Source of the DNA: CAZDCD01 sp964503885
Lineage (GTDB): Bacteria; Bacteroidota; Bacteroidia; Bacteroidales; UBA10428
Assembly (NCBI GenBank): GCA_964503885.1
Contig: CAZDCD010000019.1
Span: forward strand, 1-64,000
DNA: 64,000 bases
Direction: 5' to 3'
This document shows, one piece after another, positions 26,631-36,104 of this stretch. The notes under the pieces are model-generated. The model searched no databases, was not told the DNA's origin, and worked only from the letters and a program-made list of their open reading frames with translations. Position 1 is the first letter of the stretch, and each line of letters opens with the position of its first letter. Made by a program: the position numbers and the translations under genes.

Positions 26631-26931
26631 AACGATATTTTCTGTAATGGAACTCCCGGGGATTTAGATCATAATATTACGGCTGTTCATCAATAATATG
26701 TATTCTATTTTTGAACACTACCGTATTATCAGAAAACCGGATAAAAAAGGAGGAGATATTCATTTATTTTCTGAAATTTGGTTAAATTTATTTACCGTAA
26801 TCGAAGAGACTAAAAACCGCTATATTTTCTATATAAGAAAGTTAATTTTCAAAAGACAATATTTTTTATATATTTGTTGCTGCTAAACCGGTTGATCAAA
26901 TAATGTATTCGAAAAGCTAACAGAACTCTCT
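26631..26931. other. Intergenic region before siaB
   Basis: AT-rich and without a convincing gene; a 62-codon frame (26698-26886) has low-complexity, unrecognised sequence. The promoter candidate for the siaB-siaC pair is near its end. Confidence 0.5.
26869..26876 (+). promoter_or_regulatory. Putative -7 box of siaB-siaC
   Basis: TATATTTG fits TAnnTTTG, 55 bases before the siaB ATG. A -33 TTG is not seen at the usual spacing. Confidence 0.4.
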
Positions 26932-27477
26932 ATGAGCTTTAACATCAAGGAGTATTTTGAGGAATTGAGCAAGGGTGACGTGCTGATTGCCTACAAGGGA
27001 AGCATAACATCCGAGCTTATTAATGATGTTCTTGACGCGGTGGAGAAAAAGCTTGAAGATGTAAACGAAGAGGGAAAAACACGCAAGAAACTGTACAACG
27101 TACTTGTGGAAAGCCTCCAGAATCTATACCATCATATCGAAGAGACACACGAAGGAATTGAAGAGGATCTTGACCCGAAATTCGGTGTTTTGGTGATCAC
27201 ACGTGAAAATGCCGAATACAAAGTATCCACGGGTAATTTCATCAATTCAGCCAAGATTAAGTACCTCAAGGAGAAAATAGATAAAATCAATTCATTGAGC
27301 AGGGATGAACTTAAGGATATGTACAAGTTCATCCTGAACCATCAGAAACTTTCGGCCAAGGGCGGCGGAGGTCTGGGTCTGGTTGATATTGCCCGAAAAA
27401 CAGGTTCAAAGCTGACGTATAGCTTTTACAACTATAACAACAATTATTATTTCTTTAATCTCGAAATAAAAATATAA
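26932..27477 (+). CDS. SiaB-family protein kinase (DUF6272)
   Basis: The 181-residue cytosolic protein matches the SiaB family, atypical GHKL-type Ser/Thr kinases that phosphorylate SiaC. Visible kinase features are the N-box-like VESLQNLYHHIE (about 60-71) and the glycine-rich SAKGGGGLGLVDIARK near 142-157. There is no membrane segment or sensor domain. It starts 35 bases before the siaC paralogue 2, so kinase and substrate are probably co-expressed. The phosphatase (SiaA-like) and cyclase (SiaD-like) are not next to it. Confidence 0.85.
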   Translation: MSFNIKEYFEELSKGDVLIAYKGSITSELINDVLDAVEKKLEDVNEEGKTRKKLYNVLVESLQNLYHHIEETHEGIEEDLDPKFGVLVITRENAEYKVSTGNFINSAKIKYLKEKIDKINSLSRDELKDMYKFILNHQKLSAKGGGGLGLVDIARKTGSKLTYSFYNYNNNYYFFNLEIKI

Positions 27478-27512
27478 GACAGGAAGGAAGATCATCATAA
27501 TTTTTTGATAGT

Positions 27513-27893
27513 ATGGAATCTATATATATCGAAAGTACGCCGAAGACGCCGTTGGTTAGGTTTGATGAGGAAAAGGGGGTGGTTGAAATAAAGGGAAGAT
27601 CGATTCCTGAAAATTCAATTGAATTCTATAAACCTCTTGTTGACTGGCTTGATATTTATGCAAAAAGTCCACTGGTAAAAACCATTGTTAATGTTCAGCT
27701 TGAGTATTTTAATACCAGCTCCTCAAAATGCATACTTGATGTATTCAAAAAACTGGAAGGCATACATAAATCAAATCACGAAGTGGTGATCAACTGGTAC
27801 TATGAAGAAGATGATGAAGATATGCTGGAGGCAGGAGAAGATTATGAATCGATTATCAGGGTACCTTTTAAGATGATAGAAATTGTCGACTGA
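27513..27893 (+). CDS. SiaC-family regulatory phosphoprotein (DUF1987), paralogue 2
   Basis: The 126-residue protein shares the whole DUF1987 pattern with paralogue 1: TPLVRFDEEKGVVEIKGRSIPENSIEFY, then YFNTSSSKCILDVF and NWYYEEDDEDMLEAGEDYES. The Thr in NTSS corresponds to the phosphorylated Thr of the characterised SiaC. Being the gene next to siaB, it is the most likely substrate of that kinase. Confidence 0.87.
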   Translation: MESIYIESTPKTPLVRFDEEKGVVEIKGRSIPENSIEFYKPLVDWLDIYAKSPLVKTIVNVQLEYFNTSSSKCILDVFKKLEGIHKSNHEVVINWYYEEDDEDMLEAGEDYESIIRVPFKMIEIVD

Positions 27894-27934
27894 ATATTAG
27901 ATAACAGGAATAATAACAACCATAGGCGGTTTTT

Positions 27935-30900
27935 TTATGCCTGTTTTTTCCATCTTTCTGAAACCTGTTCCATGCAATCCAGGAATTTCTTAAGCAATCT
28001 GAAATATAAGACAATAAACAGCAATATCGACATAAGCCAGATTACTCCGGTATTTACCCAGAACGTGCTGTAAAAATGACCAAAGATGTTTTTCCTGGGG
28101 GCATAAAAATGAGCTTTTATGAAACTGTGTTCAGGATCAAGGTATATCGGATCAATTTTCTGATATAGCTGTCCTTTAACTTCAACAATCCTGATTACCT
28201 CGTTCGTGTTTTCCACAAACTCAGCCAGTTTGTCGTTATGGTAATTGCGTTTCAACTCAAGAAATTTTTCCTTATCCTCAGGTGTACTCTGAAAATCACG
28301 AATAAGCCTGTCTCGTTTATCATTTGCCCTGTTATAAATCCTGATATATACCCGGTTTATATTCTTAATGAAATCCCTGGTTTCCCGCAAAATATGCTGA
28401 TTGATATGTTCAAGATCCAAACTGTCGAGATAATTGAATTTTAGTTTACCCTGTGCCCTCAACTTCATGATATGTGGCAGGTTCAGCTCTTTACCGATCT
28501 CAGTGTGGAGCACTTTCAGGTTGTACCTGTTCTTGAGGTTATAGTCCTCATCTTTAAAGTTATTTTCAACATAATCGAGCTTGTTCAGCAGGTTTCTTAC
28601 CCAGTAATTCTTTTTGAACTCGGCCTCACTCATTATTTTATTTTCCTGGTAGAAATGCCTCATATACCTGTTTTCCATAAACTGGGTAACAGCCAGAGCT
28701 TCATAACCCCACCGGGCTGTCATAATTTCACCGTAAATGGGTATTTTGCTGGGTGAGGATATTTTGGGATTCAGTTTTTCATACTTTACTATTACACCAC
28801 TGAGAATTATTTGCGGGATGACAAGGAAAGGGATTAGTATGTATATGGTAACTACCGTTTTGAAACTGTCTGATATGACCAGACCCATAAGATTGGAAGC
28901 TGCCCAGGCGCTGAACAATATAATCCAGTATTCGAGGAACAACCCTCTGATCTGCATGATGGTGTTACCCACAAGCACAAAGGTAAATGCCTGGATCGCC
29001 GAAATAGCCAGCATTACTGCCACTTTCGACATCAGGTAACTTGCCCAGCTTAAACTAAGAAATGCCTCACGTTTTAGGATCTTCCTGTCCTTAATGATCT
29101 CTTCAGCACTCACAGTAAGTCCCATAAATATAGCCACGATCACCGACATAAATATGTAAACCGGAAGATTGCTGTTTCCCACAAAGGTATACCCGAGTTC
29201 ATTGGTTGCACTTGCATCATAATACTTGATGATGAATGAAAGGATAAATGCCAGCAGGGGAGCCTCAAGTAGGGTTATAATAAGGTATTGTGTATTGGCC
29301 AGTTTCGATAGTACATCACGCGTAATAAAAACAAAAAGTTGCCTGATCTTATTGGGGATCCTGAAGGAAATTTTAGGCAGATCACCGGGAACTTCAATGT
29401 TATCCCTATGATGGCTTTTATAGTCCCGGTAAAACTTGTTCCACTGCCTGGGAGATATCTTCCTGGTGTGTGTCTGCTTACCATATTCGTCCACCACAAG
29501 CGATTCAACAATGTTAAACACCTGCTCTGGATTCACATTTCCACAGATGTGGCACTCGCTCTCCGACCAGTTGGCCTGGTGAACCCTTGATTTGAAATAT
29601 ACAATCGAGTCAATCGGATCTCCGTTGTAAATGAGGTAACCTCCGGTATCAAGAATGAGAAGGCGGTCAAACATTTTGAAGATGTCCGACGAAGGTTGAT
29701 GGATCACTACAAAGACGAGTTTCCCTTTCAGGGTCAGGTCTTTCAGGAGGTCCATAATGTTTTCCGAATCCCTTGAAGAAAGGCCCGATGTGGGTTCGTC
29801 AAGAAACAGCACTGCCGGTTCCCTGAGCAGTTCAAGGGCAATATTCAGCCTTTTTCGCTGTCCACCGCTGATTTTTTTGTTCAGAGGGGTCCCTACCTGT
29901 ACATCCTTGATTTCAAAAAGGCCGAGATTTACGAGAACCTTGTTCACAGTCTGTATAAGTTTGCTTTCGGAATGGTTGCTGAAACAAAGTCTGGCATTAT
30001 AATAAAGATTCTGGAAAACGGTGAGTTCTTCAATGAGAAGGTCATCCTGGGATACATGCCCGATTAATCCTTCGATCTTGTCTTTTTCGGTATGAATATT
30101 AATGCCATTTATTAATATATCACCTGTTGAAGGTTTTGAAGAGCCGTTGAGTACATTGAGCAATGTGGATTTTCCCGCACCGCTGGCCCCCATGATCCCC
30201 ACCAGGCGGCCTGATTCTTCGGAAAAACTCATCGGACGCAGACCAGTCTGGTTGTTTTTAAACTGGTAACTGATATTTTGAACTTCAAAAACAATTTTCG
30301 ATTCAAGCCTGTCATCCCTGAACTTGCTAACTATGTCGCTGTAATATATAGGCTTAATATGGTGATTGCGGATTGACGACCCGGTGTATAGCACATATAC
30401 CTTATTTTGCTGAAGAAGCTGTCCGTTCACATACATCTCATTTGAACCGGTATATTTCAGGAAATACATGTTGGCTGATTCCACATATACCACCCTGAGT
30501 TCGCCGACAAGAAACTCGGAACAATAGTGTTTGGTAACGGGGTGGTGGAATTCTTTGTGATTATCAATGAGAAGTATCTTGGGAGAGTCGGGTATTTCGT
30601 TAAAGCTGCTCAGCGTAAAATCCTTGATAAGGTTGTAATCTTCTACAGGAAGGTGAAAAGAGGAAGCCACTGTTTCAATGAATTCAAATTCCTGCCGGGT
30701 GATCTTGTCATCATCAGAATTTACAAATTCAAAGAGTTGTACCAGTACAATAACTTTTTGTTTCTGCTTCAATTCTTTGTTTATCTGGTCGCTGATCCTG
30801 AGAAGCTTAACGGAATCGGGACCGATTCGTTTTTGCCCCCGCTCAATATTCAGTGTCTTATGCTTTGAATAAAACTCGTCAAATACATCGAGATATTCCT

Positions 30901-31030
30901 TTACCAGTTCAAAGTTAAGCTGCCTCATCAGAAATGATTCAACCACAGTTCTCCTGTCCTGTGAATTGCTCTCAGGTCTTGCAATAATTGCAAATAATTC
31001 CATTAAAGCTTTTAGAATCTGTTCGCTCAT
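27935..31030 (-). CDS. ABCG-like transporter with TerB-like and FHA-like N-terminal regions
   Basis: This 1031-residue fusion has several parts: an N-terminal alpha-helical TerB-like region (1-145), a short beta-rich FHA-like region (about 170-235), and an ABC ATPase with Walker A GASGAGKST at 281-289, signature ISGGQRKRL at 387-395 and Walker B LFLDEPTSGL at 408-417. A CxxC segment follows (SECHICGN), then an ABC2-type membrane domain with five or six helices and a large soluble loop before the last helix. The ATPase-before-membrane order is that of ABCG half-transporters. The substrate is unknown. It converges on siaC (41 bases between stops). Confidence 0.85.
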   Translation of the reverse strand: MSEQILKALMELFAIIARPESNSQDRRTVVESFLMRQLNFELVKEYLDVFDEFYSKHKTLNIERGQKRIGPDSVKLLRISDQINKELKQKQKVIVLVQLFEFVNSDDDKITRQEFEFIETVASSFHLPVEDYNLIKDFTLSSFNEIPDSPKILLIDNHKEFHHPVTKHYCSEFLVGELRVVYVESANMYFLKYTGSNEMYVNGQLLQQNKVYVLYTGSSIRNHHIKPIYYSDIVSKFRDDRLESKIVFEVQNISYQFKNNQTGLRPMSFSEESGRLVGIMGASGAGKSTLLNVLNGSSKPSTGDILINGINIHTEKDKIEGLIGHVSQDDLLIEELTVFQNLYYNARLCFSNHSESKLIQTVNKVLVNLGLFEIKDVQVGTPLNKKISGGQRKRLNIALELLREPAVLFLDEPTSGLSSRDSENIMDLLKDLTLKGKLVFVVIHQPSSDIFKMFDRLLILDTGGYLIYNGDPIDSIVYFKSRVHQANWSESECHICGNVNPEQVFNIVESLVVDEYGKQTHTRKISPRQWNKFYRDYKSHHRDNIEVPGDLPKISFRIPNKIRQLFVFITRDVLSKLANTQYLIITLLEAPLLAFILSFIIKYYDASATNELGYTFVGNSNLPVYIFMSVIVAIFMGLTVSAEEIIKDRKILKREAFLSLSWASYLMSKVAVMLAISAIQAFTFVLVGNTIMQIRGLFLEYWIILFSAWAASNLMGLVISDSFKTVVTIYILIPFLVIPQIILSGVIVKYEKLNPKISSPSKIPIYGEIMTARWGYEALAVTQFMENRYMRHFYQENKIMSEAEFKKNYWVRNLLNKLDYVENNFKDEDYNLKNRYNLKVLHTEIGKELNLPHIMKLRAQGKLKFNYLDSLDLEHINQHILRETRDFIKNINRVYIRIYNRANDKRDRLIRDFQSTPEDKEKFLELKRNYHNDKLAEFVENTNEVIRIVEVKGQLYQKIDPIYLDPEHSFIKAHFYAPRKNIFGHFYSTFWVNTGVIWLMSILLFIVLYFRLLKKFLDCMEQVSERWKKQA

Positions 31031-31392
31031 CTTATTCTATAGTTCCCGGAATGCCACGAAAATAATACTGGAACTGTTGTTTGTTCCGGATATGAGAATA
31101 TTACGAAAATATCAGGCAGATGTTACGCTAATTCTTTACATTATGTTGTTTAATACCCTTACTGCCATATTATTATTGCTGAAAATACCATTTATACCGG
31201 TTTAAAGGTGCAATTATATCTGGTATTGATTTATATACTCCTTAAAGACAGAATTATATGACTATTATGCCGAACCAGGTCTGTCATTCTGACAGCGAAA
31301 GGCACCAAATTAACGATAAAATGACATCAAAATCAAGGAATGCATATCTGGTAAAGAATTTGAACAGTGGAACTATAAATAAGCAACGAAAA
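31031..31392. other. Intergenic region between the ABC transporter and clpB
   Basis: The two genes diverge here. The clpB frame is open to 31258, but this part has no ClpB homology. No CIRCE element (TTAGCACTC-N9-GAGTGCTAA) or other heat-shock operator is visible, and no clear -7 box stands out. Confidence 0.5.
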
Positions 31393-33984
31393 ATGAATTT
31401 GGAAAATTTCACGATAAAAGCGCAGGAGGCTGTTCAACAAGCCTTTACAATAGCCCGGGGCTATAATCACCAGGCTGTTGAGAACGGGCATTTGGTTAAA
31501 GGCATTATCAGCCAGAGTGAGAATGTTACATCATACCTCTTTAAAAAACTAGGTATAAATATTACCACATTCGAGAATGTGCTCAACAAAATTATTGAAT
31601 CGTATCCCAAAGTTTCAGGTGGAGAACAATATCTTTCTACCCAGGCGGGCAAATCGCTTCAAAGGTCTGTGGACTATTCGAAAGAATTCGGAGACAGTTT
31701 TGTTTCCGTTGAACATCTCCTGTTGGGAATTCTCAGTTCAGGCGACGAGGTATCACGAATGATGAAGGATCGTGGAATGAGCGAAAAGGAACTTAAAAGC
31801 GCCATCAGCGATCTGCGTAAGGGATCAAAAGTTGAAAGCCAGACTGCTGAAGACACGTTCAATTCACTGAACCGTTTTGCCATCAATCTGAATGAGATGG
31901 CAAGGAGCGGTAAGCTCGATCCGGTTATAGGAAGAGAGGAAGAAATACGAAGAATTCTTCAGATCCTTTCGAGGCGCACTAAGAATAACCCCATTCTAAT
32001 TGGTGAGCCGGGTGTCGGAAAAACAGCAATTGCAGAGGGGTTGGCACAAAGGATAATAGCCGGTGATGTGCCCGAGAACCTGAAATCCAAACAGGTATTT
32101 TCACTTGATATGGGTGCACTTATTGCCGGTGCAAAATATAAAGGAGAATTCGAGGAACGATTAAAAGCCGTGATCAAGGAAGTGATTGCTTCAGAAGGTG
32201 AAGTGGTGCTGTTTATTGATGAAATACATACTCTTGTGGGAGCCGGTAAGACAGAGGGCGCCATGGATGCGGCAAACATCCTTAAGCCGGCTCTGGCAAG
32301 AGGTGAACTCAGAGCCATAGGGGCAACCACGTTAAGCGAATACCAGAAATACTTTGAAAAAGACAAAGCACTTGAACGAAGGTTTCAGATTGTTATGGTG
32401 AATGAACCGGATATCCCGAGCTCGATTTCAATCCTCAGGGGGTTGAAGGAACGGTATGAAAATCATCATAAAGTAAGGATAAAAGATGAAGCCATCATTT
32501 CAGCAGTTGAGCTTTCTGTAAGGTACATTACAGAACGGCAGCTGCCCGATAAAGCTATCGACCTGATCGATGAGGCAGCTTCAAAGATGAGGCTCGAAAT
32601 GAACTCGGTGCCGCAGGAACTCGATGATATTGAACGCAGGATCCAGCATCTTGAAATTGAGAAGGAAGCCATTAAACGTGAAGGAGATAAAGTGAAAGTG
32701 GGAAAACTGAATGAAGAAATCGCAAATCTTAACGATGAAAGAAATAAACTGAGGGCCAAATGGGAATCAGAGAAGTCGGTGATCAACAGCATTCAACAGT
32801 ACCGTACAAATATTGAAACCTTAAAATTCGAGGCCGACCAGGCTGAACGGGGTGGTGACTATGGGAAAGTAGCCGAGATAAGGTATGGAAGGATCAAAGA
32901 CATGGAAAAAAAGATCGATGAGCTGAATGAGCAACTCATCAAAGCACAGGGTGAAAAGGCTATGATTAAAGAGGAAGTCGATTCGGAAGACATAGCCGAA
33001 GTGGTTTCAAAATGGACAGGCATACCGGTAAGTAAGATGTTGCAGAGTGACAGGGAAAAGCTGCTGAACCTTGAAAGCGAATTGCATAAAAGGGTAGTGG
33101 GGCAGGATGACGCTATTTCAGCAGTTGCTGACGCAGTAAGGAGAAGCCGTGCAGGATTACAGGATTCAAAACGACCCCTGGGATCGTTCTTATTTCTTGG
33201 TACGACCGGCGTTGGCAAGACCGAACTGGCCAGGGCGCTGGCCGAATTCCTGTTCAACGATGAAAACCTGCTCACCCGTATTGATATGTCGGAATATCAG
33301 GAAAGGCATTCGGTATCACGACTTATAGGCGCTCCACCGGGGTATATCGGCTATGAAGAAGGTGGTCAGCTTACCGAGGCGGTACGAAAAAAACCGTATT
33401 CTGTGATTTTGCTTGATGAGATCGAGAAAGCCCATGCCGATGTATTTAATATTCTTCTCCAGGTGCTTGATGACGGAAGGTTGACCGACAACAAAGGCCG
33501 TACTGCCAATTTCCGGAATACGATTATTATCATGACATCGAATATAGGGTCACATATTGTCCAGGAAAACCTGGAAAAGATGAGCGAAAAGGACAGGCAG
33601 CAAGTGATCGAGACTACAAAGTCCCAGGTTTTTGATCTTCTCAGGAAAACCATGAGGCCTGAGTTTCTGAACAGGATTGATGAACTGGTGATGTTCTCCC
33701 CCCTGAATCTTGATGAGATCCGTCAGATAGTAAGGTTGCAGTTTAACCTGATCATTAAGATGCTGGACAGGGAAGATTTGAAAATATCCATCACAGATGA
33801 GGGTATTAACTGGATAGCAGACCAGGGATATGATCCCCAATACGGGGCAAGACCGGTGAAACGCATTCTTCAAAAATGGGTGCTTAATGAATTATCACGA
33901 CAGATACTATCCGGAACAATTCATGAGAAAGGATCGGTGATCATTGATAAAGGCGAACAGGGACTTGTATTTAAAAATGGTTAG
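31393..33984 (+). CDS. clpB: ATP-dependent chaperone ClpB
   Basis: ClpB disaggregates proteins with DnaK. The 863-residue protein shows the Clp N-domain (two repeats in the first 150 residues), AAA1 with GEPGVGKTAIAEGLA and LFIDEIHTLVGAG, the coiled-coil M domain (LDDIERRIQHLEIEKEAIKRE onward), AAA2 with GTTGVGKTELARALAEFLF and the C-terminal D2-small domain. ATG at 31393 gives the family start MNLENFT; the 45 extra codons upstream are not conserved. Confidence 0.96.
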   Translation: MNLENFTIKAQEAVQQAFTIARGYNHQAVENGHLVKGIISQSENVTSYLFKKLGINITTFENVLNKIIESYPKVSGGEQYLSTQAGKSLQRSVDYSKEFGDSFVSVEHLLLGILSSGDEVSRMMKDRGMSEKELKSAISDLRKGSKVESQTAEDTFNSLNRFAINLNEMARSGKLDPVIGREEEIRRILQILSRRTKNNPILIGEPGVGKTAIAEGLAQRIIAGDVPENLKSKQVFSLDMGALIAGAKYKGEFEERLKAVIKEVIASEGEVVLFIDEIHTLVGAGKTEGAMDAANILKPALARGELRAIGATTLSEYQKYFEKDKALERRFQIVMVNEPDIPSSISILRGLKERYENHHKVRIKDEAIISAVELSVRYITERQLPDKAIDLIDEAASKMRLEMNSVPQELDDIERRIQHLEIEKEAIKREGDKVKVGKLNEEIANLNDERNKLRAKWESEKSVINSIQQYRTNIETLKFEADQAERGGDYGKVAEIRYGRIKDMEKKIDELNEQLIKAQGEKAMIKEEVDSEDIAEVVSKWTGIPVSKMLQSDREKLLNLESELHKRVVGQDDAISAVADAVRRSRAGLQDSKRPLGSFLFLGTTGVGKTELARALAEFLFNDENLLTRIDMSEYQERHSVSRLIGAPPGYIGYEEGGQLTEAVRKKPYSVILLDEIEKAHADVFNILLQVLDDGRLTDNKGRTANFRNTIIIMTSNIGSHIVQENLEKMSEKDRQQVIETTKSQVFDLLRKTMRPEFLNRIDELVMFSPLNLDEIRQIVRLQFNLIIKMLDREDLKISITDEGINWIADQGYDPQYGARPVKRILQKWVLNELSRQILSGTIHEKGSVIIDKGEQGLVFKNG

Positions 33985-34018
33985 CAGGCTAAAGAGTCAG
34001 CGGGTTTTGGGATAATTG

Positions 34019-34357
34019 CTATGAAAAGCTTTTTATGCATTGGTCGAGTGTTTCATAGAGCTCAAAAATATTGTGCAATTGAAGCAGCTTGAACAATTCC
34101 ATGACCTCAGGGGCAATATTACAGATCTTAAACTGTCCCTGATTATTATTTGCAGTTTTCATAATGGAAAGAAAAACCCCGAAACCCGAGCTGTCAATAA
34201 ATCGTATCCCTTCAAGATTGAGAACCAATTTAACTCCGGATCTGTTGTAAAAACTTTTCAGGTCTTCTTTCACAGGTTCCGTAATAAGTGCATTAAACCT
34301 GTCGATCTTATCGAATTTAACGACCAAAATATCGTTTATCTTTTCAGTTTTTAACAT
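34019..34357 (-). CDS. STAS-domain anti-sigma factor antagonist-like protein
   Basis: The 112-residue protein is one STAS domain with the switch motif IRFIDSSGFGVFLSIM; the second serine is the expected phosphorylation site. It is 12 bases downstream of the Hpt gene, so the two are co-transcribed. Family knowledge suggests partner switching; the coupling with an Hpt phosphotransfer protein suggests two-component input. Confidence 0.88.
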   Translation of the reverse strand: MLKTEKINDILVVKFDKIDRFNALITEPVKEDLKSFYNRSGVKLVLNLEGIRFIDSSGFGVFLSIMKTANNNQGQFKICNIAPEVMELFKLLQLHNIFELYETLDQCIKSFS

Positions 34358-34369
34358 GGGCTGAGCTAT

Positions 34370-34723
34370 TTAGAGATACATTTCTGGATTTTCTATAACC
34401 TGGTTTAACTCATGAACAGCCTCGGATGTTTCTTTCTTGAAACGTTCAACAATAAGAATGTATTTTTCAGGGTCTTTACCCGACCTGGCCATTAATTCGA
34501 GCGATTTAAGTTCGCCTGCGAGATCAGAGAGACCCATAATAGATATTGAAGATTTTGCCTTGTGAGCAAGCTTTCCCAACAGCTCGTATTCCTGTTTTTC
34601 AATGTGCTCTTCCATTCCTTTGCTGAATTCATCAACCTGCTCACAGAAAATGGTGATCATTTCACGAATAAGTGACTGATTGCCGGCTGACATCTCCTGT
34701 AAATAAGACAAGTCTACCTTCAT
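34370..34723 (-). CDS. Hpt-domain phosphotransfer protein
   Basis: The 117-residue protein is a four-helix Hpt domain. The phosphoacceptor His lies in LGKLAHKAKSSISIMGL (His at about 53), and the rest is helical with no other domain. Such proteins shuttle phosphate between a hybrid histidine kinase and a response regulator, neither of which is in the window. It is the first gene of a two-gene operon with the STAS protein. Confidence 0.88.
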   Translation of the reverse strand: MKVDLSYLQEMSAGNQSLIREMITIFCEQVDEFSKGMEEHIEKQEYELLGKLAHKAKSSISIMGLSDLAGELKSLELMARSGKDPEKYILIVERFKKETSEAVHELNQVIENPEMYL

Positions 34724-35034
34724 AAAACACCTTAAATATGCTGAATAATCTCAAAGATAAAAAATTGAATCCATTTATTATCCACTAAAACCGAATTTAT
34801 TTTTATTTTTATCAAGCCCCGTCAATTGAATCGGGCTGCAGTTTTCTGTTGTTCTTGCGGATCAATTAAACTATCCCTTGAAGGATAAGATAAAAATATT
34901 TATCATTAAACAGTATAAAATTAATACATTACGAATATTTAATGCATGAAAAAGTATCCTTATGGTTGAAGATTACGTAAGAAATAATACCTTTAGTACT
35001 GAAAAAGCAACGTTGTATTTCAAAGCTTCAGTTT
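34724..35034. other. Divergent intergenic region, Hpt/STAS and TPR/PorE operons
   Basis: Strongly AT-rich and non-coding. It must hold promoters for both directions. A TACCTTTA close to the -7 consensus occurs about 45 bases before the TPR gene, but it lacks the final G. Confidence 0.4.
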
Positions 35035-36087
35035 ATGAAAAACCTGATTATTCTTATTATTGCTTTTCTCTTTATTCTCCCTGCACATCCGCAGAATGTC
35101 GGTAATTTTAAAGTTAACAATAAAGATAAACTACAGGCAGAGCAAGCATACAATCTTGCAGTAGATAAGATCAAAAGTGAAGATTATTATTCAGCAATGG
35201 GTGACCTCGATAAAGCTATCCTGCTCAATCCCATGTTTGCCGAAGCCTATCTGCAGAGGGGGAAAGCACAATATCAGCTCCATAACGAATATGCTGCTCT
35301 GGCAGATATCAGCCGTTCCATTGAGTGGAATACCACCTTGGGTGAAGCTTATTTTTGCAGGGCATTTGTCCAGCTTACACTCGATACCTCCCAGGTAAAC
35401 ATGTCCGATCTTGATATGGCCATTCAGTATGGGTATACCGATGCCCATGCCTTTTATTACAGGGGACTGCTAAAAGTGATCCGTAATGAGATCGAATCTT
35501 CCATTGCCGATTTTACAAGGGCTATCGAATCGAAACCGAACTTTGCCAAAGCATACCATGACCGAGGTACCGCAAAGAAAATGTTGGGTGATAACCAGGG
35601 AGCGATCTACGATTACCGCATGGCGTTGAATTACGATCCCAAGATGGTTACAGCATACGATAATATGGGCAGTGCAAAGAAACTGATCGGTGATTTTCAG
35701 GGTGCTGTAAAGGACTATTCTCTGGCTATTGACATTGATTCCACTTTTTATATGGCATACAATAACAGGGGAGGAGCAAAAATTGTGCTGGGCGATTATG
35801 AAGGAGCCAGAACTGACTTTGAAAAAGCGCTTGAGCTGCATCCTGACTTTGTTAATGCCATTTCGAATATGGGCAATGTGGAAGCAAAAACAGGTGATTT
35901 TAATAAAGCAATTGAATATTATGACAAGGCAATTTCATTGAAACCCGACTTTGCCGCTGCATTCCTTAACCGGGGACTGGCCAGGGAACTGTCAGGAGAT
36001 TTGTCGGGCGCATGTTCAGACTGGAATATGGCCTATGAGATGGGAATTGAAGAGGCGGGTGAGTATATCAAGGAATGTGATCAATAA
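35035..36087 (+). CDS. Exported tetratricopeptide repeat protein
   Basis: The 350-residue protein has a signal peptide (about residues 1-19) and about eight TPR units from residue 33 to the end, with consensus such as FAKAYHDRGTAKKMLGDNQGAIYDYRMAL. No enzyme domain is visible. It is 17 bases upstream of the PorE-like gene in the same direction, so it probably works in the periplasm with that envelope protein as a scaffold or adaptor. Confidence 0.85.
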   Translation: MKNLIILIIAFLFILPAHPQNVGNFKVNNKDKLQAEQAYNLAVDKIKSEDYYSAMGDLDKAILLNPMFAEAYLQRGKAQYQLHNEYAALADISRSIEWNTTLGEAYFCRAFVQLTLDTSQVNMSDLDMAIQYGYTDAHAFYYRGLLKVIRNEIESSIADFTRAIESKPNFAKAYHDRGTAKKMLGDNQGAIYDYRMALNYDPKMVTAYDNMGSAKKLIGDFQGAVKDYSLAIDIDSTFYMAYNNRGGAKIVLGDYEGARTDFEKALELHPDFVNAISNMGNVEAKTGDFNKAIEYYDKAISLKPDFAAAFLNRGLARELSGDLSGACSDWNMAYEMGIEEAGEYIKECDQ

Positions 36088-36104
36088 TAAATACATTTTC
36101 ATTT

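Noticed and set aside
26698..26886. 62-codon frame before siaB
   Set aside because: Unusual composition (many Ile, Tyr, Lys, Cys end), no recognisable family, and it occupies the likely promoter region.
31258..31392. N-terminal extension of ClpB
   Set aside because: The 45 extra codons are not conserved, while MNLENFT at 31393 is the family start.
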